Position numbers and translations under genes: made by a program
Notes under the pieces: model-generated
The model's database searches: none
What the model was told of the DNA's origin: nothing
What the model saw: the letters and a program-made list of their open reading frames with translations, nothing else
Part shown: piece after piece, positions 1 to 10,116 of the stretch
Layout: the number at the start of each line of letters is the position of its first letter
Numbering within the stretch: the first letter of the stretch is position 1
From: Mnemiopsis leidyi
Taxonomy: Eukaryota; Ctenophora; Tentaculata; Lobata; Bolinopsidae
NCBI GenBank assembly: GCA_000226015.1
Contig: JH155852.1
Span: 4,818-44,050 of the forward strand
Length of the DNA stretch: 39,233 nucleotides
Reading direction: 5' to 3'

Positions 1-3000
1 CAGCCTTAAATTGCTTCCAAGTGTGGTGATACTACGGAGTTCAGGTAATAAAGGATTGAAGAGCCGAGCTGCTCTAACTCAAAAGGTGCTGTCGTAATCT
101 GATCTTACTGATAGTTAAGAAACAAGTATTTTTATTTACAGCATTTAAGATCAAACAATATTGTATTTCATTTACAACCCTTCTCAAATCTAAAAAGGGT
201 GACGCGCGGACATCTCAAATTATGACGCGGGGCGCGCACGTATGTCCCTAGCGCAAGATTTGCCAAACCAGTACAGCCCACACGCGTTTAACGGGCGATG
301 CGCGTCCACGATTCTTTGAGGAGCAGGTGTGACGCGCGCGAAGCGATGACGGTAGGTTGTAAGCCTACAAACACGCGTACACGCGTGGGCCACATCGGTT
401 CAACAAATGGCGGACGCACGCGCACGCTCGGCATAGCATGAGGCCGCTCTATGAATTGTCTTTTACATAATGTTTTAAGCATCAAAATTAAATTTATTAA
501 CACCTTATTTTCTCAAGTTTACAATTTTCAACATTGTAATCGAGTATGATATTTTAAGAATATTTATATAATAAAGAGTTTCAAAACCCCAACACAACAA
601 GTAGACAAATCGATACCCGCTCATCGGGGGACATTCGCAGAGACGAACACACCTAGTCCTATAGTTACCTACGGGACACAGCGTCCGTCTCAGCATGCGC
701 CAAGGCCGTGATACGAACTTTGCTATTAAATCAACTTCAAGGTTTCAGTAAATTGCTTATCTTAGACTTGAATTTTCACTAAGGCTAGAGACATTACATG
801 GCTGTGACTAGCCAACGAAACACCCCATTAAAGATGGTGGAGTGTCACTGTCCATTTGATGCTCTTTTCATCTCCCCATTTAGCATTTTAATTGAGATAC
901 GACCAAAACAGAAAGTGGCGCCCCGAATAAGTCACAAAAGCTGGCTTGTCACATGGGACCCTCACAACTATAAAATTGTTCACCATAACTAGTGTTTTTT
1001 GTGAGAAATTTTAAGATACCCTAAGTTTTTTTTTCATGAAATGGATCCTCTGAGGATAATTCTTTAACATTTTGGATGAACAGATCATTGCTTAACTATC
1101 GTGAGAAAATTCTTACAGTGCAATAAAATAAACAGTAGCCATTGTAAGTGAGAGATTCTCATCCCACCGAAATCTCCTGTTTGGACAACTGTAATTTTCC
1201 ATGGTCTTTCACAACAACTATCGGCTCATTTGGAATTTTCAAGCTAAAGCCATAACTGAGAAATACAACCATGATCACTAGGAAGCTTCGTAAATGGGCC
1301 AGTGTTCAGAAAAGAGTCGAGTTCAAAATTTGTCTCCAATTATAGAAGGCTGTTAATCAACTTACTCCATTTACTAATTGTATCTCAGAGTTAAACTGTG
1401 TGTTATTGTTAATCATTTGCCTAGGAACCTCAGTCTGTGTTGCTAGGAGGGGACTGTAGAGAAAGCCATGCAGTGCCTGGTAAGGCTCATTCGATTCCTC
1501 ACTCAAGATGTTTACCTTTTACTAAACCTTATCAGACACTGAAGTGGCTACTGGCTAGTATGTTTTAAGAATTGACACAACTTGGCCATTTGGTTGATTG
1601 TTTAACAGGAGGGTATTAACTCTATCAATAATCTTTCACAGAAAAAAAGAAAAATGGCAAAAATTACTCTAGCAATTGTGATTTGTGCGTATGGAACTAA
1701 ACAGCCACAGCAAGGAGTTTTTAAACATTTTTTCCATATGAAAAGTTATTTTTAATAGTCTTTAAAGTACAGTTTCGGCTGGGCAGTGCCTCAAATCCAC
1801 CCTGACAGTGATTTTGAAGGTTATGCAAGGAGATCCCTCAAAATTGGTTGAAATACATGGTTTATAAAAATGACTGCATTTTTCTTACGCCTTATAAAAT
1901 GGAACCTGAAGGATCAGGCCAAAAGGGATATCAGCTTGCTGCACCACTGCAATCATATTATAATAAACCTAAATTTAAATCTTTGTTTACCAAATCCTTG
2001 ATCAATTTTCCAGCCTCAGAGTTTGGTCCGACATAACGTCTCCTAAGGTGATGAGTCTCCCAAGGTAATATTCAATGAAATAAAAACTCAAGATTCACTG
2101 TATGTGTTGAAAATAGTAACAATATTCAATAAAAAAGGACTCAAGATTCCTGAAAAAATTTATTGAGGTAATGCTCATGAATCTGTGCATGCCATACTTG
2201 CACTTTTTCGATTACCCTTAGAGCCTTTTGGGCCACACACAAGCTAGTAGCATGTGCTGTCCTGCAGTGGGGTGTCTTTGTTATCAAAAATGTTTCTTAG
2301 ATTCTTTATAGACAAACCACAGACTCTACTGCAGACCCCAACTTTATTTCCAAAACAACCCATGGCCCCAGTCCTGCATGATGCATTACCTTAAAAGTTA
2401 ATATTCAAAATTGTGATTGTGTCAATCAATCTGTGTTTCATTATTGAAGCTTTTCTTAGATGTCAATCAATTTACAATGAATTTTCATGAAAATTTTGCA
2501 GCAATTAGACAAAGGTGTCAGCCAGTTTTGCTAAGATTTTTGCCAAAATGGGAATATTCAAAAACCACTATTTGAGCGTGCATTCGATGACAATCGGAGT
2601 ACAATAAGTTATTGCACAGTCAAATTCACTGGCAATTCCCCCTAAAAGAGGGTTCATCTAACATAGAAGTCTATTAGATTTTGGTCAAGTTCTGAAATCT
2701 TGACGTTTCTGTTTTTTCTGAACCCCCTGACTGCTATCAAAGTCGTTTTGGGGAGCTCAAATCTTAATTTTCTCCTAAGGTATCCCTTGATGTTAGGGTA
2801 AGATTGATTAAGCTTGATCGCAGAGAGCTTTTACGCCGTGCAAAGGGCTTTGGTTAAACCAACAGCAAATTCACTGTCTGACATCTTTACAGTTTACCTT
2901 TATACCTCAGTCATTTTTGTTCATTGTTCGCCAAGAATAATTAGTCGATCGTTAAAGGGTACTGGTAACTGGCTAAGGTGTATGTCTCGTGATTTTTGTC

Positions 3001-3040
3001 ACGTAATTAATATTGTCGCGGCTCATGCAGCTAAAGCTGA
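1..3040. other. Intergenic DNA, no gene recognised
   Basis: Open frames here are short, lack splice-flanked continuity and match no family I know. Visible structure is limited to a GC-rich repeat copy near 285-372, described separately, and a loose duplication near 2069-2148, where two stretches share the start ATATTCAAT and the end ACTCAAGATTC. The rest is ordinary AT-rich sequence. Confidence 0.6.
285..372 (+). repeat. GC-rich dispersed repeat, copy 1
   Basis: This block resembles 3345-3451. Both copies contain AACGGGCGATGC followed by CGTC and a TTCTTT/TTCTTC run. Both end in a short palindrome, GTAGGTTGTAAGCCTAC here and GTAGGTTATCAACCTAC in the other copy. The shared order of several motifs indicates a dispersed repeat rather than chance. 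No coding content is apparent. Confidence 0.6.
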
Positions 3041-3344
3041 ACGTTTCGTTACAACGGTAGACGGATATAATCTCGTCAATCGTACCTCATCATTTACCGG
3101 GCGTTGCAACAATTAGCCTGAGGTCCCCAGGTAACTCATCCTAAGCGAATAAAATGACGGAAGGGTGCGACCCAGGAATCCTTCTCAGCTATATCGTAAC
3201 TTCAAAAGTAAGTGGAATAAAGAAGTCCGGTTTGTTGCAAAATGACCGTTTTCTAAATTAATCGTTGCGTTGCCTCCCCAGGAGGCAACTTGAAAACCTT
3301 TTACAACAAAAGTTATTTTGAAAAAACCGATTCTGACTACTTTT

Positions 3345-3451
3345 CGGTCAACGGGCGATGCACGTCTAGAATTTCTTCGAAATTCATGTCACCAGGCCAG
3401 AAATGCGCGACAGCGCGTGATGGCCGCGACAGTAGGTTATCAACCTACAAC
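3345..3451 (+). repeat. GC-rich dispersed repeat, copy 2
   Basis: Second copy of the block at 285-372. It shares the AACGGGCGATGC core and the terminal palindrome around GTAGGTTATCAACCTAC, which can form a hairpin. It lies at the edge of the larger inverted-repeat cluster that continues to about 4410. Confidence 0.6.
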
Positions 3452-3613
3452 TTTTCGGCAACCCTAAAAATAACTTAAACTAGGAGCGTGCACGTGATTC
3501 AACTAAGCTAACCAATCACGGAGCGCGCGAGAAAAAAGATCACAGGTATGAGGTAGTCAGACGCAATAGCCAGTAAGGTTTTCTGGGGAGTTGCTGTACA
3601 ACGGCGCGGCAGC

Positions 3614-3668
3614 CGGGCCTTTAGCTTAATTGCGCAATGTGAAGCGCAAGGATGTGGGTTCAATCAAA
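3614..3668 (+). repeat. tRNA-like Pol III promoter boxes (SINE head candidate)
   Basis: TAGCTTAATTG (3622-3632) fits the tRNA A box and GGTTCAATC (3657-3665) fits the B box. They are about 35 bases apart start to start, somewhat closer than in a normal tRNA. No full cloverleaf is evident, so a decayed tRNA-derived SINE head is more likely than a working tRNA. It lies inside the GC-rich repeat cluster. Confidence 0.4.
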
Positions 3669-4410
3669 ATCACAATATAACGAACAAATGGGTGACAACG
3701 TGAAATTATCTTATTCGCTTCAAATGAGGGTCGGACAACGTTCGCGTTTGTCGAGGTGTTACCCGGCTCGCAGCTTGCCGCTCTCCTTGTACGGCAGCGC
3801 GCACCATCCAGTCCTAGTCATTTTATTCCCTTCGAAGTGATCATCTTATTCGCTTCGAATGACTGTCGGACAAAGTCAAACAATACTCTCCTGATCCTGG
3901 CGCGTTACGGATAACATCTCGTCACGACAAAGTGCGCGGCGTAAGATTGTCTGACTTAAACTTTGTCCGACCCTCATTCGAAAAGAAAATAAAATGACGG
4001 GAGGGTGCGCGCTGTTGTACAAGACGTGAGAACACGTGATGGCCGCGCTGCGCGCGCCCTATTGGGACTCACATAGTGTGAGCACATTCATTGCCTTGCG
4101 TTGCCGCACCGCGCGCTTCGCGCGCGGGGCTGCCCAGTTCGCGGCAACAGGGCAGACAACGTCCGACAACCTATTCAACATTCCCGTTCAGTTGTTACCT
4201 TGCGTTGCTTCGCGCGCTGCCGCGCTGGGGCTGCCGCTTCATTGACGAGATGATATCCGTCTACTGTTCTAACGAGCCGCGCGCGAGTCGGGTAACACCT
4301 CGACAACCGCTTCCAGTTTCGCGGCAGCAGGGTTAGGCAACAGTCACGGTTGTCTCTTTGAGAATAAAATGTCTCTATGAGAATAAAATGTCAAGAGGGT
4401 GTGCGCGCCG

Positions 4411-5114
4411 CGCCGCCGCTTTCGTACAACTGTCGCCGTACAACTGCCGTACAACTGCCGTACAACACGCTCTTAACTTACGCATTTCTGGCCTGGTGTT
4501 ATAAAGTTCGAAAAATTATAGACCAGCAAGTGCATCCCCCGTTAATTTTTAGACTGGAGATGCGATGGCCCGTTCTAGTTTTCATTTTCATAATTTACCT
4601 TTAAAAACAAGGCGGTTTTCATGCATATTCCATATTCGGCTGTTGAAGTTGAACGTTAAGTTTTAGTTGCACCTGTAAAATTGTAATGCGAGTTGGAAGT
4701 TTTACTACTAAAGCTTAAGTTTCGCAATGATAATGATATCGATATTGACCTGGTCACGGACGTGGGAATCAATTCATCATTCATTGTTACTGTCAATATA
4801 AATACACTTTTAGTTTTCAAATTTATAGTTCTTATGGCTACTAGTACTCATAATTTTGTAGCGTTTCATCATTTATGATCATAAATGAGTTGCATTGTTA
4901 TTCAGTTTTACCTCATAATTAAAGTTGCATACTAGTACTACAGCGTACTCATCCCTCGTCCAACCTCACGAGAGGCATCTAGATTTTGCATAAAGTGAAA
5001 CATTTACTATCAAAGTATCATTATTCTAAATTTAAAAGTTAAAGTAGATACCTTATACTTATAGTTTCACTTTAATGAAAGTAACTATCTCTAGCCTTAT
5101 TGTTTATTTTTGGA
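4411..5114. other. AT-rich upstream region of the Rab gene
   Basis: No gene is visible. This stretch precedes the Rab start codon and would hold its promoter and 5' UTR. I see no clear TATA box at a standard distance and no CACGTG box. Confidence 0.5.
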
Positions 5115-7983
5115 ATGAACGAGGTTCAGGTTGATGTAGCTATAAAACGACAATTCAAGATTTGCGTTCTAGGGGTGAGAAAGATTCGATAATTTACTAA
5201 GAGTTGACCTTAAACTTCAATTTAACGAAGTAAAATGTTAATGAGCCCATTTGTGAATTGATAACATAGACATTCTTTCATTTTTTAGTACTATAAATTG
5301 CCTTAATTTACATCAAATTTTTTCACCACGAACACAATGCGGCGGAATTGCTCATTAACATTTAACACTTTCTTTACACTCAATCCAGGATTCGGGAGTA
5401 GGAAAAACTTGCATAATTCGGAGATTTGTGAGCAATTCCTTTTCAGAGACGGAAGGTGCTTCAGTAGGGTAAGACTAAGGGGATTAGACTTTATAAGTCT
5501 AAATAGATTGATTAAAAGTAAAACTGAGATGAAGTGATGATGGATGATTGATAAAGATAATAATTTCCTCGTGACGAGATTATATCCGTCTTTGAGCTGC
5601 GAGAGTCGGGTATCGCCGCGACAAATTTCCTCCTAATCCTATTTTTTAAAAATTCTCTTCTTGCGCTGCGTCTCCAGTTTGAACTCTCTATAACTATTTC
5701 TTAACATCAAAATTCCACGTGGAAACATTCTTAATCTTGCCCTATTTTCAGAGCTGCATATACCGAAAAGTCCGTAGACGTAGACGGTGTTTCTCATAAA
5801 CTTCAGATTTGGGACTTAGCCGGCCAAGAGCATGTGAGACGATTGAATTTTACTTTTAGGAATTTTAACTTAAACTAATAGTTAATAAGGAAACCCTTAG
5901 TTTTTTGCTCGTTTGAGCTTTCATGCATAAAAATGATTGGACGGAATGGATTTGGTCTTGACTCGCAAATAAAGTCATTATATATTGATTATACAAAATA
6001 TTTACTCATTCAGTTTAGAAGTTTAGCTCCGATCTACTACCGAGGTGCAGCAGCTGCGATTCTGGTGTTCGATCTTACTTACAAGGTTTTGCAACATTTC
6101 ACTTTCATTTTCAATGTTCTGTAAAATTTTGATAACAACATTTTACCTAAAAGGTTATGTAAAATTTCTCTTAAAAGCATTTCAATTTTATTTACAATGT
6201 TTGTAACGTTTCACTTACAAGGTTTATAACATTTCACTTACAAGGTTTATAAAATTTCACTTACAATGTTTGTAACATTTCACTTACAGTTACAATGTTT
6301 GTAACATTTCACTAACAAGGTTTTGTAGAATTTCTGTTACAAGATTTTGTAGAATTTCACCTACAAGGTTTTATAACATTTCAATTACAATGATTGTAAC
6401 ATTTCACTTACAATGTTTGTAACATCTCACTTACAATGTTTGTAACATTTCACTTACAATGTTTGTAACATTTCACTTACAAGGTTTGTAGCATTTCACT
6501 AACAAGGTTTCGTAGAATTTCTCTTACAAGATTTTGTAGAATTTCACCTACATGGTTTTGTAGCATTTCAATTACAATGTTTGTAACATTTCACTTACAA
6601 GGTTTTGTGGTATTTCACTTACACGGTTTTGTAACATTTTACTTACACGGTTTTGTAACATTTCACTTTAACAGGGTTTTGTAACATTTCACTTACAAGG
6701 TTTTGGGACCACAACCTTGATTGATGGACATTTCATTTTAGAATTCGTTTAAAAGCATAGAAAACTGGCTGACAGAGTTAGAAAGAAACGGTCCAGAGGG
6801 GATACTGCTAGCTCTTGTTGGAAATAAAGCTGATTATCAGGAGGAAATAAGAGAGGTATCTGATAAGAGCTCCAGCCTAACTTGTCAGCCTAACTTTGAG
6901 TTTGCATACACATTTGATGTTTTTTATCTAACTGACTCAGTTAAGTCATTTTAAAATTCAATTCATAGTTAACGTTAAATCGTGTTTGTGATTAACTTCA
7001 AGTCACTTACAAGAACAAGTCATATTCAAGAACAAGTCAATTTCAAGAAGATCATCAGTTACAAATGAACCTGATCATATACGTGCAGGTATTCCGAAAT
7101 GAAATAGAAGAATTCGCTAGAAAACACGGATTGGCATACTTTGAAACGTCCGCTAAATTAGGCAGCAATGTCCAAGAAGCGTTCTTACATATTTGTAAGT
7201 ATAGAAGTATCTGGTTTATTAGTAAGTATTTGTATGTATTTGGTTTATCTGTAAGTATTTGAAACTATCTGGTTTATTTGTAAGTATATGAAAGTATCTG
7301 GTTTATTTGTAAGTATTTGAAACTATCTGGTTTATTTGTAAGTATATGAAACTATCTGGTTTATTTGTAAGTATATGAAAGTATCTGGTTTCCATAACCA
7401 CAGTTGATACAGAGTAATCCATTTCCCTTCTATCCGGGCAATGTACAAAAAATAAAGCCTACATTCTACGTTTTCTGCTCCTTCCCCCAAAGATAATACA
7501 CATGGGTGAGCCTATGATGACACCAAACATGCCCTTGAGTACTATGAGTAAAATACGTACCTGAGAACATGACTTCAAGTTCATCGGCCACTGGAAGGCT
7601 TCACATCATGTGGGACATCTGTAATGACTAATAATATAGATAACGGTATTCGTGGGGAAGTGTCTTAAATTTTCTAAGATTAAACACCTCATTTCTCAAA
7701 ATTTTTTCTCTCAAATGGTCAAATGGAAACAGATTGACGTCCAAAAACAAAGGTAGAAGGACGACACATGGAGAATTGAGGTTTGAAATTTGAGACACCT
7801 CACCAAAAATACGTTCTCTAGTCTCTACATTTTACACACACGTCAGTACATGAAACATACACTTTTAATGTTACACTTTGACAAATTACAGGTAGAAATA
7901 CGCGGGAAGCAAAAAAGAAAGATCTCAGTGGGCTTGTGGGAACCTCAGGCAAAAGCACGATAAATCTTCACGATTTGAGTAAG
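5115..7983 (+). CDS. Rab small GTPase, Rab5/22/17-like, seven exons
   Basis: Probable Rab GTPase acting in endosomal membrane traffic. Exons are 5115-5174, 5389-5468, 5752-5833, 6014-6085, 6742-6855, 7089-7194 and 7892-7983; all phases match and give about 201 residues. The protein starts MNEVQVDVAIKRQFKICVLG. Intron 1 splits the P-loop GDSGVGKT. Switch I reads ASVGAAY and the Walker B/switch II region reads WDLAGQEHFRSLAPIYYRGA. The base-binding motifs NKAD and ETSAKL follow. GAA after switch I and the SLAPxYYRGA block point to the Rab5/22/17 branch. Odd features are Ser for the usual switch I Thr, DLAGQEH for DTAGQER, and a stop (7981-7983) ahead of an out-of-frame double-Cys tail. Introns 4 and 6 contain minisatellites. 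The start is the first Met of exon 1, at the usual distance from the P-loop. Family is secure; exact subtype is not. Confidence 0.9.
5571..5622 (+). repeat. Copy of the 4.2 kb foldback motif in Rab intron 2
   Basis: GACGAGATTATATCCGTCT followed by GAGTCGGGTA and CGACAA matches the linked C and D motifs at 4243-4308 (GACGAGATGATATCCGTCT, then GAGTCGGGTAACACCTCGACAA). It lies between Rab exons 2 and 3, showing that this repeat family also inserts into introns. Confidence 0.6.
6078..6713 (+). repeat. Minisatellite of about 23 bp filling Rab intron 4
   Basis: About 27 degenerate copies of a 22-24 bp unit of the type TTTCACTTACAAGGTTTTGT plus AACA, with a variant in which AAGG becomes AATG. The first copy overlaps the exon 4 end, where codons for L-T-Y-K read CTTACTTACAAG and the intron begins GTTTTG. 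The repeat therefore carries many replicas of the exon-intron junction. It takes up almost the whole intron (6086-6741). Confidence 0.9.
7191..7390 (+). repeat. 29-bp minisatellite starting at the Rab intron 6 donor
   Basis: Seven copies of a unit of the type GTAAGTATATGAAAGTATCT plus GGTTTATTT begin at 7195, 7222, 7251, 7280, 7309, 7338 and 7367, spaced 29 bases apart except for the first spacing of 27. Each unit begins with the strong 5' splice site GTAAGTAT, and the first copy is the real donor of exon 6. Confidence 0.92.
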
Positions 7984-8311
7984 CCGAGAACGCAGAGTGG
8001 TTGCTGCAATGGTGCTAGAAAGTGATCTGGAACTTCTAGAATAGTGAGGAGAAGTCCATTAGAAGAGCGATTAACAGCGATAGCGGGCGAGTAGGGTGAT
8101 CAATGATAGATTGATGGATACCAGTGCTCTGAAGCTAATGAACTTATGAAAATATTTTTCAACCTTCTAGGTCTATCAATATCATCATTGAATTATACTG
8201 GCATTGTATGTTACTCGCAGTTGGCAACAATGAAATTATGCTTGTATACACATGATTTCTGTCAGAATTTTGTAAATACTTCAGAATTTTGTTATTTTCT
8301 TTATAATTTTT

Positions 8312-8449
8312 GGCCAGGCTCAACAATTGTAATTCAAAAAACTTTTCTGGTGAAATAACATAAGTAACTTAAAATGGTTGGTCAGGCTCAACATTTGTAA
8401 TTCAAAAATCTTTTCTGGTGAAGTAACATAAGTAACTTAAAATGGTTGG
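8312..8449 (+). repeat. Tandem duplication, 68-bp unit, two copies
   Basis: Two adjacent units run from near CCAGGCTCAACAATTG and TCAGGCTCAACATTTG to the shared AACTTAAAATGGTTGG. They differ at only a few bases. It is probably recent and non-coding. Confidence 0.85.
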
Positions 8450-9383
8450 AGTAAAGGAAACACGCACATGGAGCAAGGTGGTCGGTATCATATTATAAAT
8501 TTACAGTATATAAATAGGCTTAGCAATCATAAATTAGAACAGGTAAAATATAACAGGGACACAATGCAATATCTAGAAATTAAATAAATTTATTTAATTA
8601 ATCTGTTAATTAACTAATCGGTTAATTAATTAACTAATGTCTGTTAGATACAAATTTTTCGGAAAGGATGAAAATAGTTTGTAAGGCTAAAGGTGGGTGC
8701 AAGTAAGTGTTTCTAGGTATTTTTAGGTTAAGGTAGAAAATGAAGTTGGCAAAGATAGTCAAGTGTTCAAAGCTACATTTTTGCCCATAAAATCTTTAAA
8801 GTCCTACGACCGGTTTTTGTTTTTGCTGAAAATTTGACGAATTGTGGGCTAAAACGTAGCTGAAAGTAAATTAAAACTCCCCAAAATGTGTCATGCAATT
8901 TGGAAACCGCTTTTCAAAGAAAACTCACGAAAAACAAGCGGGTCCAAAGAAAACTAGGTAGGCTATACTTAAAATCACTAGCATCATCATCATTATCGGT
9001 CTCTAACCCCCAAAACACAAAATCAAAGCATGTCTGGTAACAAACACAGTTCACACGGTCATATTTGTACAGTCGCGCCAGGGGACATCGGGCAGACACA
9101 TGACGCCGGGTGTCCCCTGACACATGGACGGGCGCGTCAAGAACTCTCAGAAATAAACGAAATAACAAAAAAACTATATGAAACAGGAGCTAACTTCTCG
9201 GAAGGCTATGGCTTGCTGCTGAGGAGCATTCGGAAGTGTACGTGAACACAAGGATTGTTTTTGTTTGTGTATCGTCTCCTCATGGCAAGCAACATAATGT
9301 TCAGTAGTTGGGGGCATATTGTATCAATCATCACCAAGCAAGGTAAATCACAACCACAAAACTGGAGAGTGGAGCTTACATCT

Positions 9384-9506
9384 GGTAGCGTTTCCCACGC
9401 TTAGGTCAAAGAGACCATCGTCATAGTTATCTCATTGAAATCTTTTCACAAAACTCGTTTTTAGGCGTGGGATAGCAATACTTTTGAGTATCGGGGAAAC
9501 GCTACC
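9384..9506. mobile_element. Small MITE-like element with 13-bp terminal inverted repeats
   Basis: GGTAGCGTTTCCC (9384-9396) is perfectly inverted as GGGAAACGCTACC (9494-9506). An inner pair, TCCCACGC (9393-9400) and GCGTGGGA (9465-9472), allows an alternative fold. No ORF and no clear target-site duplication are visible. Confidence 0.6.
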
Positions 9507-9747
9507 GTCAAAAAAGAACCTTAATCTCAAACAAAAGATCACACACGATTACACACTCGGTCACAGGGGGTAACACTGTCCCATGTCATAATTAATTAAC
9601 TAATTGTAATTAATTAATTGTCATTTAAAATCAGTAACTCTGGCGGGAATTCTGATACAATACTGTATACGATTAAACCGGATTAAATTAAATAAATAAA
9701 CAAATATTACTGAATAATAAAACTGAAAAGCATGTAACAAGGTGACC

Positions 9748-9933
9748 GGCTCTTTAAACTTTCCTCGCAAACACCAAGTTTTTTAGACAAGCAAACTTTT
9801 GCCGCTTGTTTCAGGTTTAACCTTTCTATGTAAAGGGAGAGAGACATACTGCGGGAGTTTTACCGCCCAGCTCTGGGAAAGAGGGCGGTAAAAGGAGACC
9901 GCCTTGGTGTTTGCAGGAAAAACTTTGAGAGCC
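9748..9933. mobile_element. Foldback element with 31-bp imperfect inverted ends
   Basis: Positions 9748-9778 and the reverse complement of 9903-9933 agree at about 24 of 31 positions and share CAAACACCAAG exactly. Inside, TTTTACCGCCC (9858-9868) pairs perfectly with GGGCGGTAAAA (9883-9893). The nested symmetry and lack of coding sequence fit a non-autonomous DNA element. Target-site duplications are not clear. Confidence 0.6.
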
Positions 9934-10116
9934 GCTCTTTATCGCACCAGGCGTGTCATCCAGCCCAAGCCAAGATTAAAATTTCTGTTCGTACCCGAAA
10001 AAGATCTGTCCCCGAAAACATATGCAGCCGCGGGTATAACAAACGTGCGACAAACATCGCCTAAATAAACCCGCTAATCTGTTTTAACACTAGAAGCTCT
10101 GATAGCAGGACGGGCT

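Larger units (their letters stand above)
3040..4410. mobile_element. Cluster of foldback/MITE-like inverted repeats
   Basis: Several short motifs recur here in both orientations. Motif A (TTCGCTTC, then AATGA, then GTCGGACAA) occurs at about 3711 and 3846 on plus and inverted at 3961-3992. Motif B (AATAAAATGACGG then AGGGTGCG) occurs at 3147, 3987 and 4381 and inverted at 3799-3836. Motif C (GACGAGATNATATCCGTCT) occurs at 4243 and inverted at 3055-3083, with a partial inverted copy at 3910. Motif D (GTCGAGGTGTTACCCG) occurs at 3750 and inverted at 4285-4308. GC and CpG content is far above the flanks. Repeated motifs in opposite orientation without a transposase suggest non-autonomous DNA elements, possibly nested. 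Exact element ends and target-site duplications are not resolved. Confidence 0.6.
7984..10116. other. Rab 3' flank and intergenic repeats
   Basis: No gene was recognised. The region holds the 68-bp tandem duplication at 8312, AT-rich TTAATTAA-rich stretches near 8580-8640 and 9590-9625, and the foldback elements at 9384 and 9748. AATAAA at 8583 is a possible but distant polyadenylation signal for the Rab gene. A short inverted repeat, CAGGGGACA against TGTCCCCTG, lies near 9080-9120. Open frames near 8914-9245 lie opposite one another and show no family match. Confidence 0.5.

Noticed and set aside
6078..7390. CRISPR-like array
   Set aside because: Units are directly adjacent without unique spacers, in introns of a eukaryotic gene.
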